Positions 7,907-16,636 of a stretch of 64,000 nucleotides of DNA are shown piece after piece (position 1 is the stretch's first letter; every line of letters begins with the position of its first letter). A program made the translations under genes and the position numbers. The notes beneath the pieces were generated by a model, which was given only the letters and a program-made list of their open reading frames with translations, had not been told where the DNA came from and searched no databases. The stretch comes from Bog-473 sp963704355. GTDB lineage: Bacteria; Actinomycetota; Acidimicrobiia; Acidimicrobiales; RAAP-2. The stretch spans positions 3,658,001-3,722,000 of the forward strand of contig OY969891.1 in assembly GCA_963704355.1 (NCBI GenBank), in the 5' to 3' direction.

Positions 7907-8716
7907 CTACTCGGTTGCCTCGGTTGCCTCGGTCGCCTCGGCCGCACCTTCGGCCGCCGCCTTCTCGCGGCGCGCCATCAGAGCCTCGACCGCCTTGCCC
8001 GCGCCGTCTGGGGGCCCCTCGTACGCCACGCTCCCATGGTTGAGCACCACGGCCCAATTCGCCAATTTGAGGGCCCGGTTGACCTGCTGCTCGACGACGA
8101 CGAGGGCGGTCCCGTTACGGTTGATCACCTCGAGGCCCTCGTACACCTGGTCGACGACGACCGGTGCCAGCCCGAGTGACAGCTCGTCCGCCACCAGCAC
8201 CTTGGAGGGCACGACGAGGACCTTGGCCAGCGAGAGCAGGCGCTGCTGCCCACCCGAGAGAGTGCCCGCCATCTGCTTGCGGCGCTCGCCGAGGATCGGG
8301 AAGGCCTCGTAAGCGCGCCGCAGGTTCTCGGCCAGCTTGCCCCGACCCGCCCGCTGCCGGAAGACCAGGGTCAGGTTCTCCTCGACAGTGAGCGTCGAGA
8401 AGATGCCCCGCCCCTCGACCACGTGCGCCATGCCCAGGCGAGCGATCTTGTAGGCCGGCATGGTGGTGATGTCGCGCCCGGAGAAGAAGACCGTGCCCGA
8501 CGACGCCGTCACGAGCCCGGTGACCGTCCGGGCCACGGTCGACTTGCCGGCCCCGTTGGAGCCGACCAGGGCCACCACGCCGCGCTCGGGCACCCGGAAC
8601 GAGACGTTGAAGAGGGCACGGTAGGGCCCGTAGGACGCGCACACGTTCCGCAGCGAGAGCACGTCGTCCTGGGCGCCGGCGGGAGTGTCGACGCCCGTGT
8701 CGGCGGTCGTGGTCAC
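7907..8716 (-). CDS. livF: ABC transporter ATP-binding protein, LivF type
   Basis: A 269-residue ATPase of the hydrophobic-amino-acid-type ABC family, acting on the cytoplasmic face of the permease. Walker A is G-S-N-G-A-G-K-S-T and the signature motif is L-S-G-G-Q-Q-R. The Walker B region reads V-L-V-A-D-E-L-S, with the catalytic Glu, and the switch His of other ABC proteins appears as Gln in V-V-V-E-Q-Q. The tail carries an A-T-E repeat. The start GTG 8716 overlaps the livG stop as GTGA. It is the fourth gene of the transporter operon, followed by a thiolase gene. Confidence 0.88.
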   Translation of the reverse strand: MTTTADTGVDTPAGAQDDVLSLRNVCASYGPYRALFNVSFRVPERGVVALVGSNGAGKSTVARTVTGLVTASSGTVFFSGRDITTMPAYKIARLGMAHVVEGRGIFSTLTVEENLTLVFRQRAGRGKLAENLRRAYEAFPILGERRKQMAGTLSGGQQRLLSLAKVLVVPSKVLVADELSLGLAPVVVDQVYEGLEVINRNGTALVVVEQQVNRALKLANWAVVLNHGSVAYEGPPDGAGKAVEALMARREKAAAEGAAEATEATEATE

Positions 8717-9489
8717 GCCGCCCCCATCTGCCCGAGGTAGGCGTGCCGCACCATAGGGTCGGTCATCACCTCGTCGAAGGTCCCCTCGGCCAGCATCGCC
8801 CCCAGGTCCATCACGATCGTGCGGTCGACGACGTCGGCCACCATGGAGAGGTCGTGCTCGACGAGGAGGACCGCAGTACCGCGCTCGCGTTGCACCGTGC
8901 GCAGCACGGCGGCGACCTCCGACGTCTCGTGCAGGTCGAGGCCGGACGAGGGCTCGTCGGCCAGCAGGATCTTCGGCTCGGCCGCCAGCGCCCGCGCCAA
9001 CTCGACCAGGCGGCAGTTCCCCAGACCGAGCGCGTTCACCGAGGTGTCGGCCAGGTGCGAAATGCCGACGAGCGCCAGGGTGGCCTCGACCCGGTCGATC
9101 TCTTCGTTGGTCGGCTTGCTCATGTTGAGGAGGTCGCGCCAGAGCCGGCCCTCGCCCCGGCGCGCGCGCTCGGCCACCATCAGGTGGTCGCGCACCGACA
9201 TGTCCGTGAAGACCTCGACCTTCTGGTACGTGCGCCCGATTCCCAGGCGGGCGCGCTTGTAGGTCGGGAGCCCGACGAGGGAGGCCCCGTCGAAGATGAC
9301 GTCGCCTTGTTCCGGACGAAGCTGCCCGCAGACGCAGTTGAACAACGTGGTCTTCCCCGCGCCGTTGGGGCCGACGAGGCCGACGCACTCACCGGGAGAC
9401 ACGTCGAAGGTGATGCTCGAGACGGCCTGGATCCCACCGAAGGACTTGCAGACCCCGCGCAGGGTCAGCAGCGGGCCGGCGCTAGCCAT
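8713..9489 (-). CDS. livG: ABC transporter ATP-binding protein, LivG type
   Basis: A 258-residue ABC ATPase with Walker A G-P-N-G-A-G-K-T-T, signature L-G-N-C-R-L-V-E-L (a divergent C-loop usual in LivG), Walker B I-L-L-A-D-E-P-S, and the H-loop in L-V-E-H-D-L. The start ATG 9489 (M-A-S-A-G-P) is chosen because it overlaps the permease stop and matches the usual LivG N-terminus; the frame extends upstream to 9597 but without family similarity. It pairs with LivF to energise the fused permease. Confidence 0.88.
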   Translation of the reverse strand: MASAGPLLTLRGVCKSFGGIQAVSSITFDVSPGECVGLVGPNGAGKTTLFNCVCGQLRPEQGDVIFDGASLVGLPTYKRARLGIGRTYQKVEVFTDMSVRDHLMVAERARRGEGRLWRDLLNMSKPTNEEIDRVEATLALVGISHLADTSVNALGLGNCRLVELARALAAEPKILLADEPSSGLDLHETSEVAAVLRTVQRERGTAVLLVEHDLSMVADVVDRTIVMDLGAMLAEGTFDEVMTDPMVRHAYLGQMGAA

Positions 9490-11485
9490 TGGCCTGTGAG
9501 GTCGAGAGGGTGCCGGCCGTGAGCTCGGCGGAACCGCGGCTGAAGAAAAGTCTCTCGAAGCGCTGGTTCCACCGGCGCTTCTGGTACTCGAGCACACCCT
9601 CGGGGTGCGAGGCGTATTGGAGGGCGCCGAAGGCGAACAGCACGATGGTGAGGCTCGACGCGCCGATGCGGGCTGGGAGGACGGTCGTCAGGATTTGCTC
9701 GGTCACGAAGAACCCGACGCCGGCCTGAATCGCACCCTCGACCGTGGTCACGCTCGTCGTCACGACCAGCACGACCAACAGCAGCGAGTAGTCCGTGTTC
9801 CAGTCGGTGGGGTTCACCACCTGCTGCACCATGCTGTGCAGCAAGCCCCCCACGCCGGCGATGGCGCCGGAGAGCGCGAACACCATGATGCGCTGCCACG
9901 TCGGGTTCACGCCGAGGCCCGCGGTCGCGGTCTCGCTCCCCCGCATAGCAGCGAGGTTGCGGCCGACCGTTCCCTTGCGCACCAGGAGGACGACGATCAC
10001 CGCGACGACGAGGACGCCGAGCGAGAGCAGGAACATGGCGTGGCCGTCGAAATTGAAGAAGGCGCCCGTCCCGAGCCACTTGGCCTTGATGGTCACCCCC
10101 TGGGATCCGCCCGTAAGGGAGGTCGTGTTGAAGAACGTGGCGTCGAAGAACAACGCGGCGGCGAGCGTCATCAACGCGAGGCCGAGCCCCCGCAAACGCA
10201 GTGACAACAGGGCCAACACCACGGCGACGGCGGCGGCCAGGGCGGCGCCGACCAGGGCTCCGATCAGCAGGTTCAGACCGAGGTGGCTCGCCAGCTGGGC
10301 CGCCGTGAAGCCCCCCACTCCGGCCAGCGTCGCCTGGCACAGGGAGAGCTGTCCCGCCATCCCGGTGATGAGCGTGATTGAGAGCAGCACGATGGAGAAC
10401 GTCAGCCCGTTGTTGAACACCGTCGTCCAGGCGTCGGGGATCCAGGTCAGCATCGACACGCAGAACCCGGCGAAGACCACCCACCACAGCGGACGGATGA
10501 TCTTGTCCATGGTGGGGGCGCGGCTGGCCGCAGCGATGGGTGGCGGGGGCGGGTCGATCGTGGCGAGCGGGTCACGGCTCGAATCGAGGCTGCGCATCCC
10601 CGGGAGGATGAGCAACGCCGCCACGATCACCACGAAGGGGATCGACGGCACCACCGCCGCGTTCCAGAAGCTGTTGGGTGGGATGTAGCCCTGGAGGACC
10701 GTCGTGGCCACGCCGATCAGGATCCCGACGCCGGCGGCGATCGGAAGTGATCGAATGAGAGCCCAGACCGCAGCGGCGATCGCCGTGACCGTGAGGATCA
10801 CGTAATCGTCGGAACTAAACGCGCCAGCCCCGTAGACCGGAGCCAGCAACACGCCGACCAGGCTGGCCATGAAGCTGGACACGATCCACGCCACCGCCAC
10901 CACGCCGTTCGCGTTGACGCCGTCGAGCTGCACCAAGCGCCGGCTCTCGACCGCGGCCCGCATCTGCAAGCCGAGGCTGGTGTAACGCAGCAAGATGGTG
11001 AGCAGGACGAGAATGACGGCGGTGACCGAGATCGTCGCCAGGTAGATGCCGTTGATCGGCGTCCCCCACAGGGTGAAGTACACGGTGTTCGGGTTGAAGA
11101 ACGGAAAGATCGTCGCCGTGGCGTCCAGGTTCAGCGGCCCGAAGATGACGGGCATCAAGCTCGGGATCCCAACGAGGAGCGCCAGGCTGCACACCATCTT
11201 GGCGACCGTGTTGGAGTTGGCGATGTGCCGGAACAGCAGCCGGTCGAAGGCCCAGCCCATGACAGGGCCCATCACCACGACCGAGACCAGGAAGGCCTCG
11301 AAGCCCGACCAATTGTGGTATTGGGTCAGGACCGTAAAGATGTACCCCGACGCGAACGCCTGTGCGCCGAACGCGAAGTTGAAGACTCCCGTCGCCTGAT
11401 AGGTCAGGCACAGGCAGATGGCGACGAGCGCGTAGGTGCATCCATACGGAACGCCCGGAAGTGCGAATCCCAGGAACTGCTCCAT
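9482..11485 (-). CDS. Fused LivH-LivM branched-chain amino-acid-type ABC permease
   Basis: 667 residues with two homologous permease halves. The first (about 1-290) has the LivH pattern, including L-T-Y-Q-A-T-G-V-F-N-F-A-F-G-A. After a linker near 300-330 the second half (about 330-620) has the LivM pattern, including G-M-A-G-Q-L-S-L-C-Q-A and the cytoplasmic coupling segment R-N-L-A-A-M-R-G-S-E. In enteric bacteria the two are separate proteins. The fusion supplies both transmembrane subunits in one chain with 12 or more helices. The substrate class is branched-chain amino acids or other small carboxylates/amides. Confidence 0.88.
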   Translation of the reverse strand: MEQFLGFALPGVPYGCTYALVAICLCLTYQATGVFNFAFGAQAFASGYIFTVLTQYHNWSGFEAFLVSVVVMGPVMGWAFDRLLFRHIANSNTVAKMVCSLALLVGIPSLMPVIFGPLNLDATATIFPFFNPNTVYFTLWGTPINGIYLATISVTAVILVLLTILLRYTSLGLQMRAAVESRRLVQLDGVNANGVVAVAWIVSSFMASLVGVLLAPVYGAGAFSSDDYVILTVTAIAAAVWALIRSLPIAAGVGILIGVATTVLQGYIPPNSFWNAAVVPSIPFVVIVAALLILPGMRSLDSSRDPLATIDPPPPPIAAASRAPTMDKIIRPLWWVVFAGFCVSMLTWIPDAWTTVFNNGLTFSIVLLSITLITGMAGQLSLCQATLAGVGGFTAAQLASHLGLNLLIGALVGAALAAAVAVVLALLSLRLRGLGLALMTLAAALFFDATFFNTTSLTGGSQGVTIKAKWLGTGAFFNFDGHAMFLLSLGVLVVAVIVVLLVRKGTVGRNLAAMRGSETATAGLGVNPTWQRIMVFALSGAIAGVGGLLHSMVQQVVNPTDWNTDYSLLLVVLVVTTSVTTVEGAIQAGVGFFVTEQILTTVLPARIGASSLTIVLFAFGALQYASHPEGVLEYQKRRWNQRFERLFFSRGSAELTAGTLSTSQANG

Positions 11486-11529
11486 GCGGACGCCGCTCTC
11501 CCCCGCTCCTGCCTACTCGCCCGTTCCGA

Positions 11530-12840
11530 TCAGGCGGGCGCCGGCGTACCGGGTGGTAGGGGGAACACCGGGTTCTTCTTCGGGTTCAGCGACTCGAAAC
11601 AGTTGAAGACGTTCTTCCCATCGTTCAGCGTCGGCACGTACTCTTTGCCGACCACCTTGATGTAGGCGCTGCAGTAGGGCGGCGCATGGCCACTATGCCC
11701 CGCGTCCTTCCAGTTCACCGGGGCCTGGAGCCCGCCGGCGGTGAAGGATGCTATGGAGTTGTCCTCGTTGATCACGTTGGCCTGCGTCAGGTTGTTCCCC
11801 GCCATCTTGACGCCCTGCACGAAGAGGGCGGCCGATTCCCAACCCTGGATCGCCACCTCGTCGTCGACGTAGTTCGGCTCGAACTTCTTCATCTCGGTGA
11901 TGTAGAGCTTCAAGCCCGGGTACTCCGACTGCGGTGCCGTGAAGGGCACGTGGGAGACGTCGAAGTAGACGCCCTGCATGAGGCTCTCGTTCGAAGCGAG
12001 CGTCTGCGCGTCGTTCCCGTTGAACCACAGCTGGGTCATCTTGACCCCGTATTGCTTGATGGCCCGCGCCATGTTGACGTTGCCCTGCACGTCCATGCAG
12101 CTGACCACCATGTTCGACCCGGCCTCCTTCATCCGCTGGATGTCGGTGGCGATGGTCGTGCCCGGGTAGTTCACCTTCAGGTCCGAGTAGCTGATGTTGT
12201 ATCCGTCGGCTTGGAGTGCGTTCTGCTCCGACTGGCAGGCGTCGGCCGACGCAGCGATCCCGTAAGCGACGAACGCGATCGATGGCGAGTGCGTCTCACG
12301 CGACACGTACCCGACTGGCGGCGCTCCGGCCGGGTAGTACTCGACCGACCCGCCCGCAGCGAAAAGGTTTTTGGCCCCGGCCCAGTTGCCGGTCACGTTG
12401 TAGCCGTAGGTCGGGATGCCCGACTCGACGAAGAGGCTCGGCGAGAAGGATGCTGTTCCCACGCCGGTGACCGCGAACACGTGGTCCTGGTTGATGAGCG
12501 TGTTGGCCAGCTGGTTGAACGTGGTGGCGTTGCCACCGTCGTCGAGCTGGTACTTGTAGTCGATCTTGCGGCCGTTCACACCGCCCTGCGCGTTGATGTA
12601 GTCGAAGTACGCCTTCTCGCCGTAGATCAGCGACCCGAAGTTCGACGCCAGAATTCCTGTCTGGGTCGAAATCGTGCCGACCGTGATGGAGTTCGACGTC
12701 ACACCGGGCACGTTCGCCGACTGCGCGGCGGCCGTCGAGGCCGACGCGACGACGAGGGCGCCGGCCAACATCGTCCCCGTGAGCACTGTCGCCAACGCCG
12801 CCTTTATTCCCTGTCTCACTTGCATACCGTCCCCATTCAT
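11530..12840 (-). CDS. livK: ABC transporter substrate-binding protein, LivK type
   Basis: A 436-residue exported periplasmic-binding-type protein (Leu/Ile/Val-binding, Peripla_BP_6). The signal peptide runs to about residue 38, with a hydrophobic core and A-S-T-A-A-A-Q-S at the cleavage region; no lipobox Cys is seen. The mature part begins with the strand I-T-V-G-T-I and Q-T-G-I, typical of the family, and contains G-V-N-G-R-K-I-D-Y. ATG 12840 overlaps the stop of a 19-codon leader ORF (ATGA); ATG 12825 (M-Q-V-R-Q-G) with GGGGACGG before it is an alternative start. It is the first structural gene of the operon. Confidence 0.88.
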   Translation of the reverse strand: MNGDGMQVRQGIKAALATVLTGTMLAGALVVASASTAAAQSANVPGVTSNSITVGTISTQTGILASNFGSLIYGEKAYFDYINAQGGVNGRKIDYKYQLDDGGNATTFNQLANTLINQDHVFAVTGVGTASFSPSLFVESGIPTYGYNVTGNWAGAKNLFAAGGSVEYYPAGAPPVGYVSRETHSPSIAFVAYGIAASADACQSEQNALQADGYNISYSDLKVNYPGTTIATDIQRMKEAGSNMVVSCMDVQGNVNMARAIKQYGVKMTQLWFNGNDAQTLASNESLMQGVYFDVSHVPFTAPQSEYPGLKLYITEMKKFEPNYVDDEVAIQGWESAALFVQGVKMAGNNLTQANVINEDNSIASFTAGGLQAPVNWKDAGHSGHAPPYCSAYIKVVGKEYVPTLNDGKNVFNCFESLNPKKNPVFPLPPGTPAPA

Positions 12841-12896
12841 CCGAAGTACATCCCCCCCGGGATGCGGTCACTGTAGCTGTAGGGCTTCACGCCCAT
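12837..12896 (-). CDS. 19-residue leader peptide ORF coupled to livK
   Basis: ATG at 12896-12894 is preceded by AAGGGG with 6-base spacing. It reads M-G-V-K-P-Y-S-Y-S-D-R-I-P-G-G-M-Y-F-G and stops at TGA 12839-12837. That TGA overlaps the livK ATG as ATGA. The arrangement looks like translational coupling or a leader peptide. There is no run of Leu/Ile/Val codons, so classical attenuation is not supported. No database family is recognised. Confidence 0.45.
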   Translation of the reverse strand: MGVKPYSYSDRIPGGMYFG

Positions 12897-13097
12897 TGCT
12901 CACCCCTTGCGCTCATATCACTTTCTTAAAAAGGTGCGTCATCGGCACGATTGTGACGCCGATTCGATGCCAAGAGTTCCGCGGCGAAGAGAACCGGTGC
13001 CAATTGGCGTCGCCGCTCGCACTTCGCAAACGCCATTTCACTTTCGTCCCTCTCCACCCGGTTCCGCCCTCACGACACGCCCTCACGACCGGAGCAC
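12897..13097. promoter_or_regulatory. Promoter region of the transporter operon
   Basis: About 200 bases between the fused CoA-transferase gene end and the leader ORF. It holds an AT-rich stretch (12921-12933) and an inverted repeat GCGTCA (12936-12941) / TGACGC (12954-12959) with a 12-base spacer. The minus-strand promoter of the liv operon should lie here. No firm -10/-35 pair could be assigned. Confidence 0.4.
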
Positions 13098-14798
13098 TCA
13101 CGACAGGAACAGCCTCCGGCGGTCGTAGTCGCGCAGCGCGCGCACCTCGTCCGGCCGCACCGCCGCCAGCTCCTCGACCTGGCGGGCCACGTCGGGCTCG
13201 TACCCGCACGACGACGCGAAGGCGCGGATCCGCTCGTCCACCGTGCCCTCCCCAGCCGGCACCGCGGCCAGGCGCAGCACCCCGTCCTGGCGCCGCAGGA
13301 CGCCCTTGTCGGTCACCACGCTCACCACCCGCTCCCCCGGCGAGGTCACGTAGGCCACCTCTGCCGGCAGCCGCTCGGGCCGGGCCAGGGTCATCACGAC
13401 GCAGGCCGTGGCCCGGCTGGCCACGTCGTTGGCGCCGCCCGAGCCGACGAGAAACCGGCCGCGGGCCAGCTCGGTCGAGTTCAGGCAGCCGTTGCGGTCG
13501 ACCTCGGCGGCACCGAGGCAGCCCACCGTCGTGGTCCCCGGCCCGCCGATCACCATGCCCAGGACCGCCGACGCGTCCGACAGGTAGGGCGTGGAGGGAA
13601 AGACCCGCTGGTTGAAGATGTAGGGGTCGGCCGGCGTCGGGTTGTAGCCCCAGAGCCCAAGCTCGGCCGTGAGCAGGACCCGCTGCCCGGCCGCCCGCGC
13701 CCTCGCCACGGCCACCCAGGCGGCCAGGTTGGCCACCCCGGCCCCGGCCAGCACCGCATCCGCCCCGACCGCCGCCACCACCCGCTCGACCTCGCGCGCC
13801 CCCAGGGACGCCGCCTGCTCCCACGCCGACACCACCGGGTCCTCGACGATCGGGGTGGCGTCGGCGTCCGCCTTCCAGGACATCGGATCCGAACGCCCTT
13901 CGAGCCAGAGCAGGTGCTCGGCACCGACCCGGGCGAGATACTCCTCGTGCGTCGCCAGCCCCAGCACCCACTCCTCGACGTAGGCGTCGAGCTCCCCTCG
14001 GGCGGCGGCGTCCGCCACCGCGCTCCAGTGCGCGACGTCCTCGCCGTAGCTGCGCACGGGCAGCCCCGGCGCGTAGCAGCCTCCTGGGTGGGCGCCATAG
14101 GGCGCCTCGACCACGGCGAGCACACGGTGGCCGGGCACGCGCACCCGGTGCCCCAGTCCCGCGAGGTCGTCGACCACCCGCTCGACGGTGGCCACCACGC
14201 CGCGCCGGGCCGCCCACGCCCCCCAGACCCCGTCGAGCAGGGGCTCGGAGAAGACGAGGTTGCCGGCCGGATCGGCCGCGGCCGCGTGGACGAGAGCCAC
14301 GTCGGGCGCCAGCGGCTCGAGTAGGCCGAGCGGCCCGAAAGGAGAGTCGACGACGGCGTAGGCCTCGTTGTCCGCCATGGACGAGCCGGCCAGCGAGCCC
14401 GTCACGGCCGCCGGCAGACCGCGAGCGGCGGCCTCGAGACGCTGCGACAACGTCAGGATCGACCAGTGCTCCACCTCCACCGCGCCCGATTCGTAGCCCT
14501 CCCGAAAGACCGGGTTGGGCGTGTAGGTCGGGAAGCTGTTGCCCGAGTACGCCGTGATGACCTTGCGCACGAGACCGCCCCGGAAGAACAGCGCGCCCAG
14601 AGCGCCGAGGCTGGTCATGACGAGCGTGAACCCGGGGTCGGTGCCCCAGAAGTGGCGGGCCAGCTGGCGCGCCCCGGCCGTCCAGCGGCTGTGTCCGAGC
14701 ATCACGTGCACCGTGTCGCCGGGACGGACGTTGTACGCGACCGCGTCCTCCAGAGAGGTCACGACCGGGCCCGCCGGCGCCGGGCTCGATGTGGTCAC
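13098..14798 (-). CDS. Family I CoA-transferase, alpha and beta halves fused
   Basis: 566 residues covering two CoA-transferase domains. The first (about 10-290) resembles the alpha subunit of glutaconate/3-oxoacid CoA-transferases and contains the start segment R-P-G-D-T-V-H-V-M-L-G. The second (about 320-560) resembles the beta subunit, with L-L-T-A-E-L-G-L-W-G-Y, in which the Glu is the candidate thioester residue, and G-S-G-G-A-N-D-V-A-S. Such enzymes move CoA between carboxylic acids; homologous actinobacterial pairs (IpdA/IpdB) act as hydrolases in steroid ring breakdown but are two proteins. Start is GTG 14798. It diverges from a TetR gene across a perfect palindrome. Confidence 0.8.
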   Translation of the reverse strand: MTTSSPAPAGPVVTSLEDAVAYNVRPGDTVHVMLGHSRWTAGARQLARHFWGTDPGFTLVMTSLGALGALFFRGGLVRKVITAYSGNSFPTYTPNPVFREGYESGAVEVEHWSILTLSQRLEAAARGLPAAVTGSLAGSSMADNEAYAVVDSPFGPLGLLEPLAPDVALVHAAAADPAGNLVFSEPLLDGVWGAWAARRGVVATVERVVDDLAGLGHRVRVPGHRVLAVVEAPYGAHPGGCYAPGLPVRSYGEDVAHWSAVADAAARGELDAYVEEWVLGLATHEEYLARVGAEHLLWLEGRSDPMSWKADADATPIVEDPVVSAWEQAASLGAREVERVVAAVGADAVLAGAGVANLAAWVAVARARAAGQRVLLTAELGLWGYNPTPADPYIFNQRVFPSTPYLSDASAVLGMVIGGPGTTTVGCLGAAEVDRNGCLNSTELARGRFLVGSGGANDVASRATACVVMTLARPERLPAEVAYVTSPGERVVSVVTDKGVLRRQDGVLRLAAVPAGEGTVDERIRAFASSCGYEPDVARQVEELAAVRPDEVRALRDYDRRRLFLS

Positions 14799-14866
14799 GA
14801 AACTGGGTTCGAGTCAGCCAACGACGGGAGAAACCCCTGGTCCCACATCATTTTGAGCCCGCACAA

Positions 14867-14888
14867 AACCTGACCACCGTGTCAGGTT
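14867..14888. promoter_or_regulatory. Palindromic operator AACCTGAC-N6-GTCAGGTT (site 1)
   Basis: Arms at 14867-14874 and 14881-14888 are perfect 8-bp complements around caccgt. The site lies between the divergent CoA-transferase and TetR genes, 39 bases before the TetR ATG, as expected for an autoregulated TetR repressor. Shorter versions of the same palindrome occur at four other promoters in this window. Confidence 0.7.
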
Positions 14889-14927
14889 AGCCAGTTCGAC
14901 CAGGCCCGGCACTACGATTCACCAGGC

Positions 14928-15746
14928 ATGGGATCGCCGCAAGTCCGACGCGACCCGGCGACCGTCACCAAGGATTCACGCCGGTCTGCCGCGGGAAAGA
15001 AGACGTCGTCCCCGAAGGCGTCGGGGTCGCTCCCGGCGACGAACTCGGGCCCGCCGGCCACTCCCAACCGGCCCCGCGACGAGGCGCCCCGCGACGAAGT
15101 GGAGGCGGAGGCACGGTCAGATCCGGAGGCGGGGGGCGGGCCGGCCAGCCGCCGGGTGCTGCGCAGCCAGGGACGCCGGACCATGCGCAAGCTGCTCGAT
15201 GCGGCGATGATCGCCTTCGACCAGCGCGGCTACCACGCCACGCGGGTGAACGACGTCGTCGACATCGCCAAGACCTCGCACGGCACCTTCTACCTCTACT
15301 TCTCCAACAAGGAGGACCTGCTGCGCGCGCTCGTGGCAGAGGCCGCCGGCGAGTCGCATCTGCTCTACGACGCATTGAGCACGTCGCCCGGTGAGGGAGG
15401 CACCCCGAAGTGGGATGACGTGCACGGATGGGTGTGCGCCTACTCCGAGCTGTGGAGCCGCTACGCCCCGCTGTTCCGGGCCTGGACCGACCTGGCCAAC
15501 ATCGACCCGGAGCTCGTCGACATCATCCGCGACACCTTCACCTCGATGTCGGGCGCGCTCTCCAAGCAGATCGGTCCCGACTCGTCGGGGCACCTCATCG
15601 ACCCGGACGCCGCCGGCATGGCGACGCTGGCCATGCTCGACCGCTTCCATTACCTGCGCGAGTTCGTCGGCCAGCCCATCGACGACGTCGCGCTCGAGAC
15701 CATGACGACCATGGTCTACCGGGCGCTGTTCGACCCGAACGCCTGA
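14928..15746 (+). CDS. TetR/AcrR family transcriptional regulator
   Basis: 272 residues with a TetR helix-turn-helix at about 85-135, including M-R-K-L-L-D-A-A-M, R-G-Y-H-A-T-R-V and the very typical G-T-F-Y-L-Y-F-S-N-K-E-D-L-L. The C-terminal ligand domain is generic. The first 75 residues are basic, disordered and unusually long for the family; GTG 15156 would give a normal-length protein, so the true start is open. It is divergent from the fused CoA-transferase across the best copy of the CTGAC palindrome and is the leading candidate to bind it. The ligand is probably an acyl-CoA, by family habit and context. Confidence 0.85.
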   Translation: MGSPQVRRDPATVTKDSRRSAAGKKTSSPKASGSLPATNSGPPATPNRPRDEAPRDEVEAEARSDPEAGGGPASRRVLRSQGRRTMRKLLDAAMIAFDQRGYHATRVNDVVDIAKTSHGTFYLYFSNKEDLLRALVAEAAGESHLLYDALSTSPGEGGTPKWDDVHGWVCAYSELWSRYAPLFRAWTDLANIDPELVDIIRDTFTSMSGALSKQIGPDSSGHLIDPDAAGMATLAMLDRFHYLREFVGQPIDDVALETMTTMVYRALFDPNA

Positions 15747-15853
15747 CGCATCCGTCGCACCGTCGCGCCCACCCGCCCGCGCCTTCGGGGACGGCCCCGC
15801 CGTTCCGCCGGACCAGTGCCGGGGTGACCAGGCCTCTGCCGCCCGCCGGATCC

Positions 15854-16636
15854 TTATCCCGCCGGGAACACCCTCTGGAAGATCCCGTCGACCCCCGAGC
15901 CGTGCAACGTCAGGCCGCCGTCGACCACGATGTTCTGTCCCGTCACGAACCGTGCCAGGTCCGAGCACAAGAAGACGACGACGTCGGCCACGTCCTCGGG
16001 CTCTCCGATACGGGCCACCGGCGTCCCCGTCTCGAAGCGCTCGACCTGGTCGGGCATGAACTCGAACCACGGCGCGGTCATCGTCGTGCGGATCATGCCC
16101 GGCGAGACGGCGTTGACCCGGATCGCGGGGCCGTACTCCAGCGCGGCCGACGCGGTCAGCGCGGCCACGGCTGCCTTGCTCGCCGAGTAGGGTCCCTCCC
16201 CCGCTGCCGGTCGTGTGCCGCTGATGGACGCGGTGCTGACGACGGAGCCGCCCCCGCCGGCCAGGATGTGCGGCACCGCGGCGCGGAAGCCGGCCCAGAC
16301 GCCGGTGAGGTTCACCCGGAGCACCCGCTCCCACTCCCCCGGGTCGTATTCGTGCAGCCGGTTGAAGGCCGAGGTGCCCGCGTTGTTGTACATGATGGAA
16401 AGGCCGCCGAGCTCGCGTGCGGCCGCGTCCACCGCTGCCCGCAGCGCGTCGGGGTCGCCGACATCGACGCTGAACGCGACGGCACCGATGTCCCGCGCGA
16501 CCGTCTCGGCCGACTCCCGGTCGACGTCGAGGACGGCGACCCGTGCTCCTTCTTCGACCATGCGGCGGCAGGTCGCTCGCCCGATGCCCGAGCCGCCGCC
16601 CGTGACGACGGCGGTGCGGCCGTCAAGCAGCCCCAT
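15854..16636 (-). CDS. Short-chain dehydrogenase/reductase
   Basis: A 260-residue classical SDR. The NAD(P)-binding motif is T-G-G-G-S-G-I-G near the N-terminus, followed by L-D-V-D (acidic end of beta-2, favouring NAD), N-N-A-G, the catalytic Ser in S-T-A-S-I-S-G, and Y-S-A-S-K. The first 14 bases overlap the 3' end of the thioesterase gene, so the two are cotranscribed. The substrate is unknown; hydroxyacyl-CoA or a secondary alcohol is typical. The convergent gap to the TetR gene (15747-15853) holds nothing recognisable. Confidence 0.87.
   Translation of the reverse strand: MGLLDGRTAVVTGGGSGIGRATCRRMVEEGARVAVLDVDRESAETVARDIGAVAFSVDVGDPDALRAAVDAAARELGGLSIMYNNAGTSAFNRLHEYDPGEWERVLRVNLTGVWAGFRAAVPHILAGGGGSVVSTASISGTRPAAGEGPYSASKAAVAALTASAALEYGPAIRVNAVSPGMIRTTMTAPWFEFMPDQVERFETGTPVARIGEPEDVADVVVFLCSDLARFVTGQNIVVDGGLTLHGSGVDGIFQRVFPAG

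Noticed and set aside
12936..12959. GCGTCA/TGACGC inverted repeat as a regulator site for liv genes
   Set aside because: Six-base arms with a 12-base spacer are too weak to report separately; only mentioned in the promoter entry.
15742..15757. Possible sixth CTGAC palindrome after the TetR gene
   Set aside because: CTGAC-gcatcc is followed by GTCGC, not GTCAG, and it lies in a convergent gap.
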